From contig CAXBIS010000004.1 of NCBI GenBank assembly GCA_963975885.1, positions 62,001 through 126,000 of the forward strand: a stretch of DNA of 64,000 nucleotides, read 5' to 3'. Below the pieces are notes generated by a model. It saw only the letters and a list, made by a program, of their open reading frames with translations. It was not told the DNA's origin and did no database searches. Of this stretch, positions 42,677 through 51,029 are shown one piece after another. A program made the position numbers and the translations under genes. The stretch is from Pseudazoarcus sp963975885 (GTDB taxonomy: Bacteria > Pseudomonadota > Gammaproteobacteria > Burkholderiales > Rhodocyclaceae). Position 1 is the first letter of the stretch, and each line of letters starts with the position of its first letter.

Positions 42677-42817
42677 GTTTCTCGCGCGGGCAGGATTTCA
42701 TCTGATCCTGTGAACGTGGCGGTCGCGGCGAAGAGGCAAGCATTTTCTAGCTTGAATTGAGGCATGTAGGGGTAATCGAGAGCGCTGGCAGTTGTGTCAG
42801 CATTCGCTTGCACGAAT

Positions 42818-42837
42818 ACTCCAAGGAATATTAGAGT
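42818..42837. promoter_or_regulatory. Palindromic operator 2
   Basis: ACTCCA-N8-TAGAGT, the same half-site spacing as operator 1 with one mismatch, 161 bp away centre to centre. It covers the spacer of a possible rightward promoter (TTGCAC 42808-42813, 17 bp, TTAGAG 42831-42836) for the membrane hydroxylase operon. The rest of 42623-42890 is AT-rich intergenic sequence. Confidence 0.6.
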
Positions 42838-42890
42838 GTAGTCGTTGAGATCGGGGCCCTGCGTGGTCTCGGTCTCGGGAGAATGTTCGG

Positions 42891-43763
42891 ATGAATCTGG
42901 AACAACTGATCCTCGACAGCGAGCCGGTGATCCGGCTGGGCTTTTTTGTCGGCGTGTTCGCGTTCGTCGCGCTGTGGGAAGTGCTGGCGCCGCGTCGCGC
43001 GCTGACGCTCGGGCGTGCGATGCGCTGGGCGTCGAACCTTGGGCTGGTCGCGCTCAACACGCTGGTCGTGCGCGTGTTGTTCCCGGCCGCGGCGGTGGGC
43101 GTGGCAGCGTTCTGCGCGGCCAATGGCTGGGGTCTGCTCAATCACTACGCGGTGTCGTCATGGCTGGCCGTGCCGCTGGCGGTGATTGCGATGGACTTCG
43201 TGATCTGGCTGCAGCACGTCATGGTGCATGCGGTGCCGGGCTTGTGGCGCTTGCATCGCGTGCATCACGCCGACCTCGACTACGACCTGACCACCGGCGC
43301 GCGCTTTCACCCGCTGGAGATCGTGTTGTCGATGCTGATCAAGTTCGCGACCATCGTCGTGCTGGGTGCGCCGGTGGTCGCGGTGGTGATCTTCGAGGTC
43401 GCGCTCAACGCGACCTCGATGTTCAACCACGGCAATATCCGCCTGCCCGCGCACGTCGACCGCATGTTGCGCCTGTTCGTCGTGACGCCCGACATGCACC
43501 GTGTGCATCACTCGGTGCATGAGGACGAGACCAACTCCAACTTCGGCTTCAACCTGCCCTGGTGGGATCGGCTCTTCGGTACCTACCGCGCGCAACCGCG
43601 CGATGGACACGAGGGCATGATCATCGGCCTGTCCGACCTGCGCGACCCGCGTCAGTCCGATCGCTTGCCGGGCATGCTGATGATTCCGTTCCGCGGCCAG
43701 ATCGACGGTTACACCATCAACCGGCGCAGCTTCGCCGCGCCCGACGACAAGGAAAACCCATGA
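42891..43763 (+). CDS. Sterol desaturase/fatty acid hydroxylase superfamily protein
   Basis: Encodes 290 residues. Membrane di-iron hydroxylase with the His clusters HVMVHA, RLHRVHHADLDYD, FNHGNIRLP and DMHRVHHSVHEDETNSNFGF, and four to five helices. Superfamily members hydroxylate or desaturate lipids or carotenoids. Substrate unknown. It begins 54 bases after operator 2 and is translationally coupled to the DUF1499 gene (ATGA at 43760-43763); a DsrE gene follows, suggesting one operon controlled with the ArsR-rhodanese gene. Confidence 0.85.
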   Translation: MNLEQLILDSEPVIRLGFFVGVFAFVALWEVLAPRRALTLGRAMRWASNLGLVALNTLVVRVLFPAAAVGVAAFCAANGWGLLNHYAVSSWLAVPLAVIAMDFVIWLQHVMVHAVPGLWRLHRVHHADLDYDLTTGARFHPLEIVLSMLIKFATIVVLGAPVVAVVIFEVALNATSMFNHGNIRLPAHVDRMLRLFVVTPDMHRVHHSVHEDETNSNFGFNLPWWDRLFGTYRAQPRDGHEGMIIGLSDLRDPRQSDRLPGMLMIPFRGQIDGYTINRRSFAAPDDKENP

Positions 43764-44497
43764 ATCAAGTGCAACGACCGGTCAGCCGGCTGGCGGTCAT
43801 CGGGCTGGTGCTCGCGTTCGGCGCGGCGGCTGCGCTGTTGGCCGGCGGATTGGGGCATCGCGCCGGCTGGTGGCACTTCACGTCCGGCCTGAAACTCGCG
43901 GAGTGGGGCGTGTATGGCGCGCTGGTGGCACTGGCGGTGTCGCTGCTCGCAGCGGTGCTCACCTGGCCTGATGCGGCGCGCAAGCGCGGCTTTCCGATGG
44001 CGCTGGTCGGCGTGCTGGCGACGCTGCCGGTGATCGCCACGGCAGGCTACTGGGTGCATGCGGCGCGCACCTACCCTGTCATCAACGACATCAGTACCGA
44101 TCTCGACGACCCGCCGGTGTTCTGGGACATGCCCAACCCGACGGATCACCCCGGCGAGTCCTTCGCCGCCAAACAGCGCGCAGCCTATCCCGACATCGTG
44201 CCGCTGACATTGAGCGCACCGCCGCAGCAGGTCTTCGGGCACGCCCGCGCGCTGGTGCGTGAGCGTGGCTGGAGCGTGGTGGCCGCGGACGAGGTCGACC
44301 GGCGCATCGAGGCCACCGAGAAGAGCCGGCTGTTCGGTTTCGTGGACGAAGTCGTGCTGCGCATCGCCGAAACCTCCGACGGAACGCGCGTGGACATGCG
44401 CTCGCGCTCACGCCTGGGGCGCAGCGACCTGGGCGTGAACGCCGCGCGCATCCGCGCCTTCCTCGACGATCTCGCGGCCCGCAGCCGCAACCCCTGA
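43760..44497 (+). CDS. DUF1499 protein with N-terminal membrane helices
   Basis: Encodes 245 residues. Three helices (about 10-30, 47-68, 79-95: LAVIGLVLAFGAAAALLAGG, VYGALVALAVSLLAAVLTWP, FPMALVGVLATLPVIATAGY) precede a DUF1499 domain: INDISTDLDDPPVFWD, GWSVVAADEVDRRIEATEKS, FGFVDEVVLRI, VDMRSRSRLGRSDLGVNAAR. DUF1499 proteins are periplasmic or membrane-linked and uncharacterised. Middle gene of the hydroxylase-DUF1499-DsrE run. Confidence 0.85.
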   Translation: MNQVQRPVSRLAVIGLVLAFGAAAALLAGGLGHRAGWWHFTSGLKLAEWGVYGALVALAVSLLAAVLTWPDAARKRGFPMALVGVLATLPVIATAGYWVHAARTYPVINDISTDLDDPPVFWDMPNPTDHPGESFAAKQRAAYPDIVPLTLSAPPQQVFGHARALVRERGWSVVAADEVDRRIEATEKSRLFGFVDEVVLRIAETSDGTRVDMRSRSRLGRSDLGVNAARIRAFLDDLAARSRNP

Positions 44498-44510
44498 ACG
44501 GAGCACGATC

Positions 44511-44861
44511 ATGAGCACCACGTTGTTCATCCTCAACGATGCGCCCTACGGCAGTGAGCGCGCCTACAACGCCCTGCGTCTGGCGGGCGCACTGGCCGGC
44601 CGGGAGGCCCAGCAGGTGCGTCTGTTCCTGTTGGCCGATGCAGTCGCTTGTGCCAAAGCGGGGCAGAAGGTGCCGCAGGGCTACTACAACGTGAACCTGA
44701 TGCTCGGCAAGCTCATTCGCGCAGGTTCGGTGGGCGTGTGCGGTACCTGCATGGATGCGCGCGGCATGAACGAGGACGAATTGCTCGAAGGCGCGTCTCG
44801 CTCGACCTTGAGCGAACTGGCCGACTGGACCGTCGAGGCCGACAAGGTGCTGGTTTTCTGA
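44511..44861 (+). CDS. DsrE-family protein
   Basis: Encodes 116 residues with a DsrE/TusD-like fold: LFILNDAPYGSERAYNALRL, LFLLADAVACAKAGQKVPQG and GSVGVCGTCMDARGMNEDEL. Three Cys (VACAKAG, GVCGTCM) are candidates for sulfur handling. It ends the operon that begins with the membrane hydroxylase. Presence of DsrE with an ArsR-rhodanese regulator next door fits a reactive sulfur response, but this is inferred from context. Confidence 0.82.
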   Translation: MSTTLFILNDAPYGSERAYNALRLAGALAGREAQQVRLFLLADAVACAKAGQKVPQGYYNVNLMLGKLIRAGSVGVCGTCMDARGMNEDELLEGASRSTLSELADWTVEADKVLVF

Positions 44862-44871
44862 AGGCCCCGCT

Positions 44872-45381
44872 TCAGCGCACGATCACCGTCGTGCCGCCAC
44901 GGTGATAGGGGTCTCGGTAGCGATCGTCGTAGGGATCGTAATGGCGGTCGGGTTCGCGCATGCCGCAGGCGGCGTACATCGCCACGCGCTTTTGTTCGAC
45001 GTCGGCGCGCTTGATCGAGTTGGCACTGATCTCGTAGGAGCGCATCGCCTGCTTGCAGGCGTAGGAGTCGGCCTGGTCGGCGCGCAGGTCGGATTCGCTG
45101 CGGCCGTATTCCGGCCCCTCGTAGGGGGCTGCGGCGCGCTGCTCTTCCAGCCGGCGCACGTCTTCGCGCAACTGTTCCAGTTCGCGCCGCAACGCGGCTT
45201 CACGTGCGCCCTCGGCCACTTCGGAGTTGGGGCCCAGATCGACCACGGCGGCGCCGTCCTCGCAGGGTTGCTGGGTGTACAAGGTGCCGCCCTTGTCGTC
45301 GGTGCAACGGTAGATCTGCGCCTGGGCGGTGGCGGACGCCAGCACCACGGCCAGCGCGGTAGTGAAAACGAAACGGTTCAT
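44872..45381 (-). CDS. DUF4124 secreted protein
   Basis: Encodes 169 residues. Signal peptide (FVFTTALAVVLASATAQA) then DUF4124 (QIYRCTDDKGGTLYTQQPCE), an Arg/Glu coiled coil (REAALRRELEQLREDVRRLE) and a Tyr/Asp-rich C-terminus with PYDDRYRDPYHRGG. Second DUF4124 protein of this window, about 12 kb from the first (32344); they share layout (domain, coiled coil, Cys-containing tail) but not close sequence. Function unknown. Convergent with the DsrE gene. Confidence 0.8.
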   Translation of the reverse strand: MNRFVFTTALAVVLASATAQAQIYRCTDDKGGTLYTQQPCEDGAAVVDLGPNSEVAEGAREAALRRELEQLREDVRRLEEQRAAAPYEGPEYGRSESDLRADQADSYACKQAMRSYEISANSIKRADVEQKRVAMYAACGMREPDRHYDPYDDRYRDPYHRGGTTVIVR

Positions 45382-45490
45382 GCGGGCCTCCGTGCGATCA
45401 CTCCATCATAGTCCGGTGGAGCAGGGACTCGTTCCTGTGACCGCGAAAGACGGGCGTACTATCCCGGGAATCGTTTTCGGAGGCCCATTG

Positions 45491-46582
45491 ATGCGAAGAG
45501 TGCTCTTTCCCGCGTTCATGGCGCTCGCGCTGGCGGCCCTGCTGGCGTGGCTGTGGGTGCCGCAGACGGTCGAGCAGCGCGTGCTGGCGGTACAGGTCGA
45601 GCGCCTGATGCCGGCGCAGGCCGGCGAAGTGCTCGACGAGGCGCTCGAAGTGCAGGCGGTGTTCGTCGATTATGCCGGTGCCGAAGACGTGGTGCTCGCG
45701 ACCAAGGCCTGGCTGGCGCTGCGCCGTTATCCCGACATGGCGCGCACCATCCTGCCGCTATATGGCGATGATCCGCTGTTTCGCGACATCCTGCGTCGCC
45801 ATGGCGAGGCGGTGCTGCCGCCGATTCGCTACTTCATGGATCACGACATCGGGACGCTGACCCTGCGCAAGCGCACCTCGGACGCGATCGACGCGCTGCG
45901 CTGGCGCTGGAACGGCGATGCGATTCCGGCGCCGCCTCCGACCGACCTGACGCCCGTCGAACGGGGGCGATATGCGATCGATTTCATCGCCACCGACGGT
46001 CATGGCTTTCTCGGCCAGTTCGAGGTTGCCGAGGATGGCCGTGTGAGCTGGATCCAGACCGAGCGCGCGCTCGAAGGGCTGGCGAGCTTCTTCGCAGGCG
46101 GTCTGCGCGGGCTGGAGACGCGCGTGCGCAGCGACGAGGCGGTGCGCCTGGCCGACCTGGGCTGGGCGGCCGTGGATGTGGCGATCGGCATCAGCGCGCT
46201 CAAGGTGCTGCGTCTGGGTCGAGGCGCGGGTGTAACGGCGCGCGTCGGTTTTGCCGAGCGCAACGCCGCACTCGGCGCCGGCCTGCTGCGTGGCAGCGCG
46301 ATCGGGCTGCGCGTGGCCAAATACGGCGCGCCGCTCGCGCTGGCCTATATCGCGTTGCGTCATCCGTCGGTGCTCAATGCCGCCTTCGCCCGTGTGGCCG
46401 AGACGTTCGGCTGGCCGGTGTGGGTCGCGCAGTTCGGCGGCTGGGCGCTGGTGCTGTTTCCCTTGTTGTGGCTCGCGCAGTTCCTGTTGCGGCCGCTGGC
46501 CTTGGTGCTGGGAGCGGTGGCGGCGCTGGCGCGCGCGATCGACCGCCGTCTGCGCGGACGCTCGCGCGCGGCTTTCGCGTGA
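45491..46582 (+). CDS. Membrane protein of unknown function
   Basis: Encodes 363 residues (ATG 45491; GGAGG upstream). N-terminal helix (VLFPAFMALALAALLAWLWV), a soluble region of about 220 residues with WLALRRYPDMARTILPLYGD and YAIDFIATDGHGFLGQF, then several C-terminal helices (APLALAYIALRHP, GGWALVLFPLLWLAQFLLRP, LALVLGAVAALARAIDRRLR) and a basic tail. No family recognised. Single-gene unit divergent from DUF4124. Confidence 0.7.
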   Translation: MRRVLFPAFMALALAALLAWLWVPQTVEQRVLAVQVERLMPAQAGEVLDEALEVQAVFVDYAGAEDVVLATKAWLALRRYPDMARTILPLYGDDPLFRDILRRHGEAVLPPIRYFMDHDIGTLTLRKRTSDAIDALRWRWNGDAIPAPPPTDLTPVERGRYAIDFIATDGHGFLGQFEVAEDGRVSWIQTERALEGLASFFAGGLRGLETRVRSDEAVRLADLGWAAVDVAIGISALKVLRLGRGAGVTARVGFAERNAALGAGLLRGSAIGLRVAKYGAPLALAYIALRHPSVLNAAFARVAETFGWPVWVAQFGGWALVLFPLLWLAQFLLRPLALVLGAVAALARAIDRRLRGRSRAAFA

Positions 46583-46681
46583 GACGAAAATTCAGTCTTG
46601 CGTCGGTGCACCGCGGCGATCGGCGCGCTCTATACTGGACGAGCATTGATCACGGATCGGTGCCCTTCAGGAGCAACAGCC

Positions 46682-46810
46682 ATGAGCAAGGAACGCAGCA
46701 GCAGTCGGGAAGACAAGAAGAAGCCGCTCAAGAACGCCAAGGAAAAGCGCAAGGACAAACAGGAAAAGAAGCGTGCCGGGGATGCACCGCCGGCACTCAT
46801 GAAGAAGTGA
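46682..46810 (+). CDS. Small Lys-rich cytosolic protein
   Basis: Encodes 42 residues: MSKERSSSREDKKKPLKNAK then EKRKDKQEKKRAGDAPPALM and KK. About 40 percent Lys/Arg and no hydrophobic core, so nucleic-acid binding or unstructured. A good Shine-Dalgarno (AGGAG) precedes ATG 46682, and a strong hairpin follows. Similar tiny basic proteins occur in Betaproteobacteria; function unknown. Confidence 0.65.
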   Translation: MSKERSSSREDKKKPLKNAKEKRKDKQEKKRAGDAPPALMKK

Positions 46811-46840
46811 GCCGGGCCGCATTGCTTCGGTCCGTGCAGC

Positions 46841-46876
46841 GCGGTCGCCGGGACTCCGGCGGCCGCGTTTTCGTTT
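46841..46876 (+). terminator. Intrinsic terminator before cydA
   Basis: An 11-bp stem (GCGGTCGCCGG / CCGGCGGCCGC, one G-T pair) with a GACT loop, followed by GTTTTCGTTT. It ends the transcript of the small Lys-rich gene and separates it from the cydA promoter. Confidence 0.75.
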
Positions 46877-46906
46877 GCGGTGGCTGAAGTTCGCGCGTGC
46901 GGGAAC

Positions 46907-46934
46907 TTGGCGATACGCGTACGGCTTCTATACT
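46907..46934 (+). promoter_or_regulatory. Sigma-70-type promoter of cydABDC
   Basis: TTGGCG (46907-46912), 16-base spacer, TATACT (46929-46934); the cydA start is 28 bases further on, with GAGGAGG at 46951-46957. No clear operator was seen. Confidence 0.55.
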
Positions 46935-46961
46935 GGGTCGTGTGCTGCCCGAGGAGGTGAC

Positions 46962-48401
46962 GTGGAACTCGATCCGCTGCTGCTGTCCCGCATCCAGTTT
47001 GCCTTCGTGGTGTCCTTTCACGCCATCTTTCCGGTGTTCACGATCGGGCTGGCGACCTACGTCGCGGTTCTCGAGACCATCGCATTCCGCACGCGCTCGC
47101 CCGAATGGGCGCGGCTGTCGCAGTTCTGGATCAAGATCTTCGCGGTGGTGTTCGGCATGGGGGTGGTGTCCGGGCTGGTGATGGCCTTCCAGTTCGGCAC
47201 CAACTGGAGCGAGTTCTCCTACCGCACGGCCAATTTCATCGGCCCGACGCTGTCCTACGAGGTCGTCACGGCCTTCTTTCTCGAAGCGTCCTTCCTCGGT
47301 GTGCTGCTTTTCGGACGTGGCCGCGTGCCGCCAGGACTGCACCTGTTCGCCGCGATCATGGTGGCGGTCGGCACCTTCATCTCGTCGTTCTGGATTCTCG
47401 CGACCAATTCGTGGATGCACACGCCGGCCGGCTACGAGATGCGTGATGGCATCGTGCATGTGGTCGACTGGTCGGCAGCGTTGTTCAATCCGTCCTTCCC
47501 GTATCGCTTCACGCACATGGCGCTGGCCTCGTTCCTGACCGGCGGCTTCGTCGTGGCCGGCGTATCGGCCTACTACGTGCTGCGCCGTCACGCCGTGGGG
47601 CCAAGCATGAAGGCGCTGCGCATGTGCCTGGTGATGCTGGTGTGCATCGCGCCGCTGCAGGCCTTCGTCGGCGACCTGCACGGGCTCAACACGCTCGAGC
47701 ACCAGCCGGCCAAGGTCGCGGCGATGGAAGGCGCGTGGGAAACGCAGCGGGGGCTGCCGCTGCTGCTGTTCGCGCTGCCCGACCAGGAGGCCGCGACCAA
47801 CCACGCGGAAATCGCCATCCCGAAGCTCGCCAGCCTGATCCTCACGCACGAGTGGGACGGCGAGGTGCGCGGCCTCGAGGAATGGCCACCGGAGGAGCGG
47901 CCCAACGTGTTCATCGTGTTCTGGGCCTTCCGCGTGATGATCGCCATCGGCCTGGCGATGATCGCGGTCGCCGCCTGGGGCGTGGTGCTGATGTGGCGCG
48001 GGCGGCTGGCTGACAGCCCGGCCTATCTGCAGGTGCTGCGACTGATGACGCCGATGCCTTTCATCGCGGTGCTGGCCGGCTGGATCGTCACCGAGGTCGG
48101 GCGCCAGCCGTGGATGCTGTGGCAGGAGATCAGCGTCGCCGATGGCCTCACCCCCAGCCTCACCGGCGGCATGGCGCTGTTCTCGCTGATCGGCTACATG
48201 GCGATCTACGCGGTGGTGTTCTCGGCCGGCGTGTATTACCTGACCCGCGTGGTGCGCAAGGGAATGTCGGATGAGCCCGAGGGAATCGACGAGATCTACA
48301 TGCGGCCCAAGCGCCCGCTGTCGGTCGCTGATGTCGAACTCGACGTCGGTGACGAGCCGCCGGCCGACGCGCAGACTCCGGCCACAGGAGGTGCTCGATG
48401 A
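46962..48401 (+). CDS. cydA: Cytochrome bd-type quinol oxidase subunit I
   Basis: Encodes 479 residues from GTG 46962. Haem ligands and quinol motifs: SFHAIFPVFTIGLATYVAVL (His20), FRTRSPEWARLSQFWIKIFA, FTHMALASFLTGGFVVAG (second His), LHGLNTLEHQPAKVAAMEG, and VTEVGRQPWMLW (GRQPW). It is shorter than E. coli CydA because the Q-loop is short, as in the cyanide-insensitive (CIO) branch. Nine or so helices. cydB overlaps by four bases. It reduces O2 to water with quinol and no proton pumping. Confidence 0.92.
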   Translation: MELDPLLLSRIQFAFVVSFHAIFPVFTIGLATYVAVLETIAFRTRSPEWARLSQFWIKIFAVVFGMGVVSGLVMAFQFGTNWSEFSYRTANFIGPTLSYEVVTAFFLEASFLGVLLFGRGRVPPGLHLFAAIMVAVGTFISSFWILATNSWMHTPAGYEMRDGIVHVVDWSAALFNPSFPYRFTHMALASFLTGGFVVAGVSAYYVLRRHAVGPSMKALRMCLVMLVCIAPLQAFVGDLHGLNTLEHQPAKVAAMEGAWETQRGLPLLLFALPDQEAATNHAEIAIPKLASLILTHEWDGEVRGLEEWPPEERPNVFIVFWAFRVMIAIGLAMIAVAAWGVVLMWRGRLADSPAYLQVLRLMTPMPFIAVLAGWIVTEVGRQPWMLWQEISVADGLTPSLTGGMALFSLIGYMAIYAVVFSAGVYYLTRVVRKGMSDEPEGIDEIYMRPKRPLSVADVELDVGDEPPADAQTPATGGAR

Positions 48402-49396
48402 TCGATCTCGTCTATGTCTGGATCGTGCTGATCGGCTTCGGTGTGCTGATGTACGTGCTCGCCGACGGCTTCGACCTCGGGGTGGGGATTCTCTTTCCGT
48501 TTGCGCGCGACGACGCCGAGCGCGATGTGATGATGAACTCGGTCGCGCCGGTGTGGGACGGCAACGAGACCTGGCTGGTGCTCGGCGGCGCAGGCCTGCT
48601 GGCGGCCTTTCCGCTGGTCTACACGGTGTTCCTGCCGGCGCTCTACATCGGCGTGTTCCTGATGCTCGGCGGGCTGATCTTTCGCGGCATCGCCTTCGAG
48701 TTCCGCTTCAAGGCGCCGTCGGGGCGGCGCCGCTTCTGGAACGCGGCCTTCTTCCTTGGTTCGCTGGTCGCCGCCTTCGCCCAGGGCGCGGTGGTCGGCA
48801 CCTTCATCGAGGGCTTCGAGACCGTGGATGGGCGTTACGTCGGTGGTGCGATGGACTGGCTCACGCCCTTCACCGTGATGACCGGCTTCGCGCTGGTGTT
48901 CGGCTACGCACTGATCGGTGCATGCTGGCTGGTGCTCAAGACGGAAGGGCCGTTGCAGGCGCGCGTGCGCGAGTTCGCGCTGCGCCTGCTCAAGGCGGTC
49001 ATGTTGTTCTTCTTGATCATCAGCGTATGGACGCCGCTGGTCGACGACTATGTGCGCGGTCGCTGGTTCGACTTCGTGACCTGGCTGTGGATCTTCCCGG
49101 TGCTCACCGCGGCGGTCGCGTTCGCGTTGTGGCGCTTCCTCAAGCTCGGCCACGACGCCACGCCGTTCATCGCCACGATCGTGCTGTTCATGCTGTTCTA
49201 CGGCGGCCTGCTGCTGTCCAAGTGGCCCTACGTCGTGCCGCCCAGCTACACCTTCCACGATGCCGCTTCCGCGCCGGAGAGCCAGCTCTTCCTGCTCGTC
49301 GGCGTGCTCTTCGTGATTCCCTTCGTGCTGATGTACACCGCCTGGACCTACTACGTGTTCCGCGGCAAGGTGCGTGCCGGCGACGGCTATCACTGA
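48398..49396 (+). CDS. cydB: Cytochrome bd-type oxidase subunit II
   Basis: Encodes 332 residues, eight helices: MYVLADGFDLGVGILFPFAR, SVAPVWDGNETWLVLGGAGL, FRGIAFEFRFKAPSGRRRFW, QGAVVGTFIEGFE and WPYVVPPSYTFHDAASAPES. Partner of CydA. cydD begins 23 bases before its stop, in another frame, an unusually deep overlap. Confidence 0.95.
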   Translation: MIDLVYVWIVLIGFGVLMYVLADGFDLGVGILFPFARDDAERDVMMNSVAPVWDGNETWLVLGGAGLLAAFPLVYTVFLPALYIGVFLMLGGLIFRGIAFEFRFKAPSGRRRFWNAAFFLGSLVAAFAQGAVVGTFIEGFETVDGRYVGGAMDWLTPFTVMTGFALVFGYALIGACWLVLKTEGPLQARVREFALRLLKAVMLFFLIISVWTPLVDDYVRGRWFDFVTWLWIFPVLTAAVAFALWRFLKLGHDATPFIATIVLFMLFYGGLLLSKWPYVVPPSYTFHDAASAPESQLFLLVGVLFVIPFVLMYTAWTYYVFRGKVRAGDGYH

Positions 49397-51029
49397 GCGC
49401 GCGCGGCTGGCGCAGCTGCTGGGGCCGGCGGGCCGCGGGCAGCAGGCCGGACGCGCGGCATCCGTCGCCGTGGGTCTGGCGGTCGTCGCGCAGGCCGCGG
49501 CCATCGCGCTGGCAATCGACGCGACGGTATTCCGCGGCGAATTTCCCGCCGGCTGGATGTGGCTGCTGGCGATTGGCGCCGTGATGCTGCGATTCGCGTG
49601 TGCGGTAGTGCGCGAGACGGTCGCCGTGCGTGCTGCGCGCGCCGTGCGCGATGACGTGCGCGAGCGCCTGCGCCGGCGCATGGATGGCCTGGGACCGCAT
49701 GCGCTGGCGCGCGAGGGCGGGGCGGCGTGGGCCGCGCGCTATCACAACGATGTGGACGCCTTGTCGGCGTGGCCGGCGCGTTATGCCCCCGCGCGTGACG
49801 CGGCCTGCATCGTGCCACCGCTGGTACTGTTCGCCGCCGCCAGCCAGGACGTTTTTGCGGCGTTTCTGCTCGCCGCCTCGGCCCCGCTGATCCTCGCCTT
49901 CATGGTGCTCACCGGTTTGCGCAGCGCGCGCGTGCACGCCCGTCAGCAGCACGAGCAAGGTCGCATGGAGGCGCATTTTCTCGACCGTCTGCGCGCGCTC
50001 GACCTGATCCGGCGCAGCGGTGCGCTCGCACGCAGCGCGCGCGAGGTGTTTGCGGCGGCAGATCGTTACCGGCAAATGTCGATGCGCGTGCTGCGCGTGG
50101 CCTTTCTGTCCTCGGCGGTGATGGAGCTGTTCTCTGCCATCGCGATCGGTATGGTCGCCATCCACGTCGGCTTCGCGCTGCTCGGCGGCGGCGACACGCC
50201 GGGCATCACGCCGTTCGCCGGCCTGTTCGTACTGCTGCTCGCGCCCGAGTTCTTCGCGCCGTTGCGCGCCTTCGCGCAGGGCTGGCACGACCGTGCCGGC
50301 GCGCTGTCGGCGGCGCGCGCGCTCGCCACGGCGATCGACGGTACGCGCGTCGCACCGGCTGCGGCACCGCCTGTGCCGCGCGGCGATGCACTGCTTGTCG
50401 CGGATGCGCTGAGCGTCTCGCCTGCCGCAGACGCGCCGTCCGTCGTCGAGGCCGTTACGCTGTGCGTGAGTTCGGGCGAGATCGTCGTGTTGACCGGCGC
50501 CAGCGGTTCCGGCAAGTCGACGCTGCTGGCCGTCTGCGCCGGCTTCATCGCGCCACGCGCAGGCCGGCTCGAGCGCGTGGCCGACATCGCCTGGCTGTCC
50601 CAGACAGGGCATCTGTTCCACGGCACGCTGCGTGACAACCTGCAGCTGGCGGCACCGGATGCGGACGACGCGCGGCTTGTCGAGGCGCTGGCAGCGGCTG
50701 GCGTTGCGGTGGATGAGGCGACGCTGCCCGACGGGCTGGACACCGCAATCGGAGAAGGCCGGCGCGGTCTGTCCGGCGGGCAGGCGCAGCGCGTTGCGCT
50801 GGCCCGTGCGTGGCTGTCGGGCGCGCGCCTTTGGCTGCTCGACGAGCCCACGCGCGGACTCGACGATGAAACCGCCGAGGCCTTGTGGTCCAGCCTCATG
50901 ACGATGGCGCGCGAGCGTGGCGCCGGCTTGCTGGTCGCCACCCACGATGTGCGGGTCATCGCACGCGCCGACCGCGTGCTGCATCTGGCGAACGCGCGGT
51001 TCGAGGAGGTCGTCGATGCGCCGGTCTGA
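49374..51029 (+). CDS. cydD: Thiol/haem ABC exporter subunit CydD
   Basis: Encodes 551 residues from GTG 49374. Six-helix ABC-exporter membrane domain (1-320), then an ATPase with Walker A GASGSGKST, the signature LSGGQAQRVALARA and Walker B LWLLDEPTRGLDDE, and the H-loop His in ATHDVRV. CydDC exports cysteine/glutathione to the periplasm and is needed to assemble cytochrome bd. The start lies inside cydB; the cydC start lies inside its 3' end. Confidence 0.9.
   Translation: MPATAITERARLAQLLGPAGRGQQAGRAASVAVGLAVVAQAAAIALAIDATVFRGEFPAGWMWLLAIGAVMLRFACAVVRETVAVRAARAVRDDVRERLRRRMDGLGPHALAREGGAAWAARYHNDVDALSAWPARYAPARDAACIVPPLVLFAAASQDVFAAFLLAASAPLILAFMVLTGLRSARVHARQQHEQGRMEAHFLDRLRALDLIRRSGALARSAREVFAAADRYRQMSMRVLRVAFLSSAVMELFSAIAIGMVAIHVGFALLGGGDTPGITPFAGLFVLLLAPEFFAPLRAFAQGWHDRAGALSAARALATAIDGTRVAPAAAPPVPRGDALLVADALSVSPAADAPSVVEAVTLCVSSGEIVVLTGASGSGKSTLLAVCAGFIAPRAGRLERVADIAWLSQTGHLFHGTLRDNLQLAAPDADDARLVEALAAAGVAVDEATLPDGLDTAIGEGRRGLSGGQAQRVALARAWLSGARLWLLDEPTRGLDDETAEALWSSLMTMARERGAGLLVATHDVRVIARADRVLHLANARFEEVVDAPV

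Noticed and set aside
42619..42813. A 64-codon frame on the minus strand upstream of the MFS gene
   Set aside because: It covers the promoter and operator region and shows no protein-like features.
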